A program made the translations under genes and the position numbers. Source: Rubrobacter sp. (GTDB lineage: Bacteria; Actinomycetota; Rubrobacteria; Rubrobacterales; Rubrobacteraceae). From it: a DNA stretch of 11,848 nt. The stretch spans positions 16,200-28,047 of the forward strand of contig JADDPY010000565.1 in the NCBI GenBank assembly GCA_016781635.1, written 5' to 3'. Positions 7,372-11,848 of this stretch are shown here, one piece after another. Numbering within the stretch: position 1 is the stretch's first letter; every line of letters begins with the position of its first letter. The notes under the pieces were generated by a model. The model saw only the letters and a list, made by a program, of their open reading frames with translations, was not told where the DNA came from and did no database searches.

Positions 7372-8553
7372 ATGGCGGCGCAGGTTGAGGAGATAAAGAG
7401 GCTAAAGGAGCGGCTCGACGCACACGAGGGGTCGGTGCTCTCGGTGTACCTGAGCGTGAACCCCCGATACAACACGAACCAGGGGCAGGCCTACAAGATC
7501 CGCCTCAAAGAGGCGTTCAAGGGGATAGAGGACCTGCCGGAGGGGCTCGCAAGCCGTGTGCAAGAGGAGGTCGAGGGGGAGACGCCGCCGCCCGGCGCGC
7601 GTACGCTCGTGTTCTTCGCCGCCGAGGACGGGTTCTTCGAGCGTTACGATCTGCAGGTGGACCTCCCCGAGGTCGTCCGCTTCGGGGACCCGCACGTAGC
7701 GCCCCTCGTTCTCGCGGTCGACGAGCACGAGCCTTACGGGGTTGCGATCGTGGAGTCCGAGGAGTTTCGCTTCTTCGTCTCCACGCCGCCCGTGGTTGTC
7801 GAAGAAGACCGGGGAGGGACGGTCGGTAGCGGCTTCTTCCGCGAGGTGGACCTCAAGCCAACGGGGATGTACCCCGTCAGCGGCGGCTCGACCGACATGG
7901 ACCCGGCCGGCCGCACGCAGCAGGCGCATCAGCACCGCTTCTTCAAGCAGGTAGGCGAGATCACGCAGAAGGTCGCTTTTCAGGACAACATCCGGCGCCT
8001 GATCCTCGCCGGGACGAAGCAGAGGACCTCGGCCTTCAGGGAGGCCCTGCCGCAGCCAGTGAAAGATAGGGTCGTCGCGGAGGAGCACCTGGCGACGGGG
8101 GCTCCGATAGGCGAGATCTTCGAGAGGATCGAGGCCGTCGTCGAGCGGGTCGAGCGCGAAGAAGAAGCGCAGCTTATAGCCCAGGTCCGTGAGCAGGGCG
8201 TGCGCGGCATCAAGGACACCGTCGAGGCCCTTCAGGAGGGTCGCGTCTACCAACTCATCGCCCTGTGGGGCCTCGACACCGAGATCCGCTGGTGCGACCA
8301 CGACAACCTCGCCATCACCGAGATAACGCAGAAAGAATGTCCTTACTGTGGTCGCGACACCCGTATACGACCCCTCAACGACGTCCTCGTGGACCTCGCC
8401 GCAGCCCGCGACGCTCGCATAGAGTACGTAGTTGCCCACAATGAGGTCGGCGCGACTCCCAACGAGGATATCGAGAAGGAGCGCGTCGCCGACGAGCCCG
8501 CCGACGTCCTCCGTGAGGAGTTCCAGGGCCTCGCGGGCCTCGTACGATACTAG
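7372..8553 (+). CDS. Vms1/baeRF-type release-factor-like protein
   Basis: A 393-residue soluble protein. The N-terminus LSVYLSVNP and the overall plan (alpha/beta domain, a central segment GRTQQAHQHRFFKQ at ~180-193, a long charged helix near 255-285, and a C-terminal domain with C308, C323 and C326 as a likely zinc knuckle in WCDHD...CPYCGR) match bacterial relatives of the archaeo-eukaryotic release factor eRF1 (baeRF/VLRF1, the Vms1 group). In that family the central domain acts on peptidyl-tRNA on stalled ribosomes; the GGQ of true release factors is replaced here by the Gly-Arg-Thr-Gln-Gln stretch. A ribosome-associated or stress role is inferred. The ATG at 7372 was chosen because GGAGAGG lies just upstream and the homology starts there; an in-frame ATG at 7321 has no ribosome site. 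The gene stands alone. Confidence 0.82.
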   Translation: MAAQVEEIKRLKERLDAHEGSVLSVYLSVNPRYNTNQGQAYKIRLKEAFKGIEDLPEGLASRVQEEVEGETPPPGARTLVFFAAEDGFFERYDLQVDLPEVVRFGDPHVAPLVLAVDEHEPYGVAIVESEEFRFFVSTPPVVVEEDRGGTVGSGFFREVDLKPTGMYPVSGGSTDMDPAGRTQQAHQHRFFKQVGEITQKVAFQDNIRRLILAGTKQRTSAFREALPQPVKDRVVAEEHLATGAPIGEIFERIEAVVERVEREEEAQLIAQVREQGVRGIKDTVEALQEGRVYQLIALWGLDTEIRWCDHDNLAITEITQKECPYCGRDTRIRPLNDVLVDLAAARDARIEYVVAHNEVGATPNEDIEKERVADEPADVLREEFQGLAGLVRY

Positions 8554-8578
8554 CCGGCCGACTTCCGAGCTTCCCACT

Positions 8579-8656
8579 GTCAGGCATCCTCGGACTAACC
8601 TTTTCCCTGAGCCGTTTACCCCAAGAAGCGGCTCGGGGAGGGTTAGTATCCCTGAC
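8579..8656 (+). terminator. Long imperfect hairpin downstream of the Vms1/baeRF-like gene
   Basis: Three nested complementary blocks line up: GTCAGG/CCTGAC (8579-8584, 8651-8656), CTAACC/GGTTAG (8595-8600, 8641-8646), and CTGAGCCG/CGGCTCGG (8607-8614, 8629-8636, one G-U pair), around a 14-base loop. It starts 26 bases after the stop codon. There is no T-tract after it. A terminator working in either direction is likely; a structured RNA is the alternative. Confidence 0.55.
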
Positions 8657-8718
8657 AACATCGCTCTACGGAGCATAAGTCAGTCACTTCCGGACCGCGC
8701 GGCACTCCGGGCTTGCTC

Positions 8719-8829
8719 TCAAGGGTAGAGGTTCTTCCCTTCGGTCAGCATCGCCACGTACTTCTCGATGCGTCTGGCCCGGGTCTCGGGCTTCTTGGCG
8801 TCCTGGATGCGGTAGAGGGTCGCGTACCG
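8719..8829 (-). pseudogene. C-terminal relic of a YdeI/OmdA-family gene
   Basis: About 36 residues ending at TGA 8719 read as the C-terminal tail of the YdeI/OmpD-associated family: IQDAKKPETRARRIEKYVAM, then LTEGKNLYP. Intact members are about 190-200 residues; here the homology stops near 8829. The frame stays open to ~8952, but the added residues (RTICVRGGPGRASRTF...) do not look like the family, and the stretch overlaps palindromes and the start of the divergent gene. I see no upstream part of the gene in any frame, so this is a deletion remnant rather than a simple frameshift. Confidence 0.6.
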
Positions 8830-8865
8830 GTTCACCACCGATGAACTCTTGAAAGTCCTGGACGC

Positions 8866-8888
8866 GCGTCCGGGGCCTCCCCGGACGC
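8866..8888. repeat. Perfect palindrome, 10-bp arms
   Basis: GCGTCCGGGG (8866-8875) and CCCCGGACGC (8879-8888) are perfect inverted arms around CCT. It lies about 50 bases ahead of the 8938 gene and 36 bases beyond the YdeI relic. It could be an operator or a leftover terminator. Confidence 0.6.
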
Positions 8889-8902
8889 ATATGGTCCTCT
8901 GG

Positions 8903-8935
8903 GCGTTCCGCCGGAACGCGGGTGATACCATCCGT
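8903..8935 (+). promoter_or_regulatory. Palindromic operator candidate plus leaderless promoter
   Basis: GCGTTCC (8903-8909) and GGAACGC (8913-8919) are perfect 7-bp arms around GCC, the size of a dimeric regulator site. TACCAT (8926-8931) follows and fits a -10 box ending six bases before ATG 8938, as in leaderless actinobacterial transcripts. The palindrome would lie in the -35/spacer region, where a repressor would act. Confidence 0.42.
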
Positions 8936-8937
8936 GC

Positions 8938-9390
8938 ATGGATGCGGAACACTCGAAAGGTGTAGGCGAGGGAGCCCCAGACTACCTGGGGATGCTCGAC
9001 GAGGAGACCATGAACCTCGCCTGGGGGCCCGACAGGAGCCCCGAGGACCGGAGACGCATAGTGGATGCCGCCGTGATCTTCGGCCGCATGTTCGACGAAC
9101 GGATGATTGCATCTCCTCCAGAGAGCCTCGAAGAGAAAGATTTCCAGCGCTTCCTCATGGGTCTAATGAACGCCGTCATCGCGGAGTTTGCGGCTCAGGA
9201 AGGGATAAGCCAGGACGACTCGGGGGCGTTTCTCGGCGACATGCGCAATCGGGATCACGTCCTGGAATTCAACGAGGTTCTCGAATCCTTCGCCCAGAAC
9301 CCCGACACCCCCCTGAACGAGCACTTCAAAGCCGCCATCGAGGGACGCAAAGATAAAGCCATCTGGTCCCGCCACTTCCGCAGCGGTTGA
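8938..9390 (+). CDS. Hypothetical protein, 150 residues, helical and acidic
   Basis: I do not recognise the family. The protein is soluble and rich in Glu and Asp, with predicted helical stretches (SPEDRRRIVDAAVIFGRMF, EKDFQRFLMGLMNAVIAEFA, VLEFNEVLESFA). There is no signal peptide, no membrane segment and no Cys. The frame has the codon bias of real genes here, with G or C at most third positions. The ATG at 8938 has no good ribosome site and may be leaderless; an inner ATG at 8992 (MLDEETMNLAW) is the alternative. It stands alone, with a hairpin after it and palindromes before it. Confidence 0.68.
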   Translation: MDAEHSKGVGEGAPDYLGMLDEETMNLAWGPDRSPEDRRRIVDAAVIFGRMFDERMIASPPESLEEKDFQRFLMGLMNAVIAEFAAQEGISQDDSGAFLGDMRNRDHVLEFNEVLESFAQNPDTPLNEHFKAAIEGRKDKAIWSRHFRSG

Positions 9391-9403
9391 GAAGCCACGT
9401 AGA

Positions 9404-9441
9404 GCAGGCCGCTCCGCAACGGAGCAGCCCGGTAAACCTGC
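9404..9441. terminator. Bidirectional terminator between convergent genes
   Basis: GCTCCG (9411-9416) and CGGAGC (9420-9425) form a tight stem with a CAA loop, and GCAGG (9404-9408) can pair with CCTGC (9437-9441) outside it. It fills the 52-base gap between the convergent genes ending at 9390 and 9443. Confidence 0.5.
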
Positions 9442-9442
9442 T

Positions 9443-9679
9443 TTAAACTTCTCTCTTGCCCGTAGCGGGTGGTTCCTTGCGAGCCCTGACCCGCTGGTCC
9501 TCCCAGCGTTCTAACGACCGGCCGGGGAGGTATACGATCCACATCCAGAGCACGAACGCGACAGCGAAGAAACCTAACACAAAAGCTAACTGCCACAGCT
9601 CGGAGTACAAGCCTTCCCCTTCCGCGTGAAGACGATGCAATGATTTGCTAAAAACGATTTTATCCGAAGCGCGGGACAC
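9443..9679 (-). CDS. Small single-TM membrane protein, unknown function
   Basis: The frame encodes up to 78 residues. One membrane helix is clear (WQLAFVLGFFAVAFVLWMWI, residues ~29-48), followed by a basic tail LPGRSLERWEDQRVRARKEP that would stay in the cytosol. I do not recognise the family; the size and shape recall small accessory subunits of membrane complexes. The outer start, GTG 9679, has no ribosome site and overlaps a good promoter. A TTG at 9610, preceded by GGAAGGGG, would give a 55-residue protein starting just before the helix and is better supported. The given start is the outer limit. It is convergent with the 8938 gene and follows dedA on the same strand. Confidence 0.52.
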   Translation of the reverse strand: MSRASDKIVFSKSLHRLHAEGEGLYSELWQLAFVLGFFAVAFVLWMWIVYLPGRSLERWEDQRVRARKEPPATGKREV

Positions 9680-9687
9680 GCATTCAA
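9659..9687 (-). promoter_or_regulatory. Promoter of the small membrane protein
   Basis: On the minus strand TTGAAT (9687-9682) and GATAAA (9664-9659) are separated by 17 bases, in a locally AT-richer stretch. The overlapping TAAAAT (9662-9657) is an alternative -10. If used, transcription starts near 9650, so translation must start downstream of that. Confidence 0.5.
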
Positions 9688-9700
9688 CGCTTTGTGACCC

Positions 9701-9725
9701 CTTCCGCCATGCTCGACCGCGGAAG
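9701..9725 (-). terminator. Hairpin after dedA
   Basis: CTTCCGC (9701-9707) and GCGGAAG (9719-9725) are perfect 7-bp arms around an 11-base loop, 33 bases beyond the dedA stop. No T-tract follows on the minus strand. Confidence 0.42.
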
Positions 9726-9757
9726 ATCCGAGCGGAGCACCTCGCTTACGACGGGGC

Positions 9758-10363
9758 TCAGCCCTCGGAGCGGCGGAAGTAGCGTAGGAGCAGGTAGGCG
9801 GCCCCGACGGCCGCCAGTATGAGGACGGCGTTCGAGTACGAGCCGACCCAGTTCTGGACCATCGACCAGTTGGCGCCGAGGATCATGCCGGTCCCGATGA
9901 GCAGCGCGTTCCAGATCGCCGAGCCTATACTCGTGAGGACGACGAACCGGACGAGGGGCATCTTGGCGGTTCCGGCAGGGATCGAGACGATGCTCCGGGC
10001 TATCGGTACGATGCGGGCGAAGAGCACGAGGACGTCGCCGTACCGCCGGAACCAGCCCTCGGCCCGGTCGAGCCTGTCTTCGTCGACTCGCAACCACGAG
10101 CCGTAGCGCAGGACCAACCGTCGTCCCCCCCATCGTCCCAGAGAGTAGAGCACGACCGCCCCGAGCACGCTCCCCGTGGTTGCGGCGGCGAGCGTCCCCC
10201 ACAGGTTCAGGTCTCCCCGACCCACCAGAAACCCCGCGAGCGGCAGAACGATCTCAGATGGGATCGGGGGGAACAGGTTCTCGGCGATCAGGAGCAGCGC
10301 GAGCCCCAGATAACCAAGCGACGAGACGACATCCAAAACCCACTGGGCCATATTTTCTAGCAA
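9758..10363 (-). CDS. DedA-family membrane protein (SNARE-associated/VTT domain)
   Basis: A 201-residue integral membrane protein of typical DedA length. Hallmarks are ENLFPPIPSEIVLPLAGFL (28-46), which holds the conserved acidic residues and re-entrant segment, and FARIVPIARSIVSIPAG then M135 (115-135), the F-x-R-x3-P-x2-R motif. Two to three further hydrophobic helices follow at ~141-165 and ~175-192. DedA proteins act in membrane lipid (including undecaprenyl phosphate) transport and envelope homeostasis; which activity applies here cannot be told. The TTG at 10363 was chosen because GGGAGA lies about 5 bases upstream; the next ATG (10351) would be 17-18 bases from it. That ribosome site falls in a small hairpin (10365-10385). 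Confidence 0.93.
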   Translation of the reverse strand: MLENMAQWVLDVVSSLGYLGLALLLIAENLFPPIPSEIVLPLAGFLVGRGDLNLWGTLAAATTGSVLGAVVLYSLGRWGGRRLVLRYGSWLRVDEDRLDRAEGWFRRYGDVLVLFARIVPIARSIVSIPAGTAKMPLVRFVVLTSIGSAIWNALLIGTGMILGANWSMVQNWVGSYSNAVLILAAVGAAYLLLRYFRRSEG

Positions 10364-10364
10364 A

Positions 10365-10385
10365 GGTCTCTCCCGTGTCGAGACC
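10365..10385 (-). promoter_or_regulatory. Small hairpin over the dedA ribosome site
   Basis: On the minus strand GGTCTC and GAGACC pair around a 9-base loop; the GGGAGAG ribosome site spans the loop and the 3' arm. It may lower dedA translation, or be chance in GC-rich DNA. Confidence 0.3.
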
Positions 10386-10436
10386 CCGCACTAGGGGGCC
10401 CGAATCTCATTGTCCGACGCTCTGGTATATCCATGA

Positions 10437-10483
10437 GCCCGCCGAAAGTTTCGTACCCCATCCCGGGCCACCCGGCGGCGGGC
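10437..10483 (-). terminator. Possible terminator after the DUF4174 gene
   Basis: GCCCGCCG (10437-10444) and CGGCGGGC (10476-10483) are perfect 8-bp arms, starting 13 bases past the DUF4174 stop. The 31-base loop contains a CCCGGG palindrome. The loop is long, so the call is weak. Confidence 0.35.
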
Positions 10484-10496
10484 TACCGCGCCGTGG

Positions 10497-10876
10497 TCAG
10501 CCTCCGTCCCCCTCACGCATCTCCCGCTGGCGCATAGGCATGGCGTCGATGAGGGCGTAGACCTCGACTGGCCCGACCGGCTTGTCGAAACGATACTTTA
10601 CCGTGCCATCCTTGCCGACGAGCAGAGCAGAGAAGCGGCCGGGCTCAACCCCGAGACGCCCGCGCACCAACGCGACGCCTCCTCGGACGAAACAGGCGCC
10701 CCGTCGAAGCTCCCCGCCCCGTCCTCGAAGAAGTAACCGCGCAAGAGGTCTCGCTCCACGAAGCCTTCCCCGCTGCCCGCCAGCAGGCTGTCCTGGAGGA
10801 CGAAGCCCTCACCCCGGAGCGAGGCGGCGAAGATCAGGAAGAGCCGATGCTCGCCCCTGTGGGCGCCGATTTCCAC
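10497..10876 (-). pseudogene. DUF4174-family gene with a frameshift
   Basis: Two frames together make one DUF4174 protein. The first, from GTG 10876 (AAGGAGG 4 bases upstream), reads HRLFLIFAASLRGEGFVLQD...ERDLLRGYFFEDG...SFDGAPVSSEEAS. The second reads LGVEPGRFSALLVGKDGTVK, then YRFDKP...VYALIDAMPMRQREMREGDGG and ends at TGA 10497. The switch lies near 10650-10680, where a single lost base (or an equivalent -1 shift) would restore about 125 residues, the normal family size. The family has a thioredoxin-like look but no assigned role. The start overlaps the 3' end of the oxidoreductase gene by 43 bases. A sequencing error is possible; without it the first frame would end at 10598 with a foreign tail. 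Confidence 0.68.
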
Positions 10877-11848
10877 TCGCCCTCCTTTTGAGGGTCGGGG
10901 GGCTTATGTGAGGATTCCACGCGCGGCGCGAACGCCGCCCGCCACAGCGCCGGGAGGAGTATCCCCGGCCTGAGCAGGGCGAAGGGCGGTTTGAGGAGGT
11001 TCTTCGTCTCCAGCAACGCCCGGGCGACGTCTTCCCTTTCGACCGCGAGGCCCATGACCTCCTCCGAGACGCGGTGGAGAACCCTGCGGGCGGGGCCGAG
11101 CCCGTCCAGGTTCTTCGAGGCCCACTGCCGGTCGCTGTTGGCGGTGAGGGTCCAGCATGGGGCCACGGCCCGCCTCTGTACCTTATGAAAGCGTCGCCCG
11201 AGGCCGTCCAGCCGCACGTTGAGACCGGGGGTGCGGCGCTTCAGCTCCCGCAAGCACCCGTCGAGGGCTTCGACGGAGAGGGCGGCGGCGGTCATGCCGC
11301 TCCCGTAGGAGGGGTTGAGGACGCAAGCGGCGTCGCCGAGCACCAGGAAGTTCTCCGGGAGGCGCGCACGGTCGTAGAGGCGACGCCGGTTGGCGGTGCA
11401 CCGATAGCCGTAGACGGGCGAGGCGGACTCGGCATCCTTTATAGCGTCGTAGATGGTGGGGCTGTGCAGGGAACGCGCGAACTCGACGAAAGCGTCCTCG
11501 TCCGTCGGGGGATAATCGCCGCCGATACCGACGAGCACGACCGTCCAGAACCCGCTCTCCACCCTGCGCATGGTGCCGCCCCTCGGGCTGTGGGGCCACC
11601 CGGGTAGGATCGAGACGCCCTTCCAGTCGCCGGAGAAACCCTCCGGCACCCTGTACCAGCGGGTCGCGTAACCGAGCCGCGCGTCCACGACCTCCTCCTC
11701 CGGCGCGTCGTACCCGAGCTTCTCGAGCCAACGCGGCGCCCGCGAGCTCTGCCCGCTCGCGTCGACCACTAGATCCGCCGCCACGACCTCCTCCGCACCC
11801 ACGGCGGAGCCGTCTCGCAGGTGTGTCCTCACCCCCGCGACGGCTCCA
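10834..11848 (-). CDS. FAD-dependent oxidoreductase, monooxygenase/halogenase-like fold (5' end outside window)
   Basis: The frame is open from the right edge to the stop at 10834, giving 337 visible residues. ADLVVDASGQSSRAPRWLE is the second nucleotide-binding motif of p-hydroxybenzoate-hydroxylase-fold flavoproteins, and LGDAACVLNPSYGSGMTAAA is the FAD-ribityl motif. The N-terminal GxGxxG is outside the window. A valine codon (GTG 11832) inside the frame is not the start, because the upstream residues AVAGVRTHLRDG continue the family pattern. Relatives of this type (about 450 residues) hydroxylate or halogenate small molecules or reduce isoprenoids; the substrate is unknown. The last ~30 residues (KPPDPQKEGEWKSAPTG...) are not conserved-looking and overlap the DUF4174 start. 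Confidence 0.87.
   Translation of the reverse strand, partial: GAVAGVRTHLRDGSAVGAEEVVAADLVVDASGQSSRAPRWLEKLGYDAPEEEVVDARLGYATRWYRVPEGFSGDWKGVSILPGWPHSPRGGTMRRVESGFWTVVLVGIGGDYPPTDEDAFVEFARSLHSPTIYDAIKDAESASPVYGYRCTANRRRLYDRARLPENFLVLGDAACVLNPSYGSGMTAAALSVEALDGCLRELKRRTPGLNVRLDGLGRRFHKVQRRAVAPCWTLTANSDRQWASKNLDGLGPARRVLHRVSEEVMGLAVEREDVARALLETKNLLKPPFALLRPGILLPALWRAAFAPRVESSHKPPDPQKEGEWKSAPTGASIGSS

Noticed and set aside
7402..8676. A 424-codon open frame on the minus strand
   Set aside because: It is opposite the Vms1/baeRF-like gene, has no ribosome site and no family motif, and runs on through the hairpin after that gene.
1..11848. CRISPR array, transposase, integrase or phage genes
   Set aside because: No regularly spaced repeats and no transposase or integrase motifs were seen; the His-rich tract at 310-537 is coding, not a repeat array.

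Overview
The window is GC-rich, uses GTG and TTG starts freely and packs its genes tightly. Its families (CsoR, P1B copper ATPase, soluble P450, a bacterial Vms1/eRF1-like protein, DedA, DUF4174, a complex I-like cluster) fit a high-GC actinobacterium. A Rubrobacter-like lineage is my best guess, made from gene content alone with no marker gene to prove it.

Layout. (1) 1-1448, minus strand: a divergent complex I-like pair. A nuoA homologue overlaps by 4 bases (GTGA) an open frame that runs off the left edge. That frame reads as a NuoB-like domain, a [11 protein letters not shown] heavy-metal-binding domain, a linker with 17 histidines, and the start of a NuoD-like domain, all in one polypeptide. 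(2) 1603-5988, minus strand: a copper operon in the order copA, csoR, cytochrome P450, copZ. It is preceded by a copA promoter that overlaps a CsoR-type inverted repeat (6032-6059) and ends in a perfect 13-bp-arm hairpin. (3) 6111-6971, minus: an atypical SDR (YeeZ-like epimerase/dehydratase family). (4) About 400 bp of divergent intergenic DNA, then 7372-8553, plus: a Vms1/baeRF-type release-factor-like protein. (5) 8554-8937: a long imperfect hairpin, the C-terminal relic of a YdeI/OmdA-family gene, and two perfect palindromes. Next come a plus-strand hypothetical gene (8938-9390) and a convergent one-TM small protein. (6) 9758-10363, minus: DedA-family membrane protein. (7) 10497-10876, minus: a DUF4174 gene that appears frameshifted. 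(8) 10834 to the right edge, minus: an FAD-dependent oxidoreductase whose N-terminus lies outside the window.

How the parts may work together. CsoR should repress the copA promoter until Cu(I) accumulates. CopZ then carries Cu(I) to CopA for export. The P450 lies inside this operon, which is not explained by copper export. Directly downstream of the operon lies the metal-binding complex I-like fusion. Its NuoB-like part lacks the cysteines for cluster N2 and its NuoD-like part lacks the conserved quinone-site His. The most interesting hypothesis here is therefore a structurally re-purposed, metal-binding hydrophilic subunit of a complex I-like membrane module, next to copper homeostasis genes. 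The fusion is read directly from the sequence; its function is inference.
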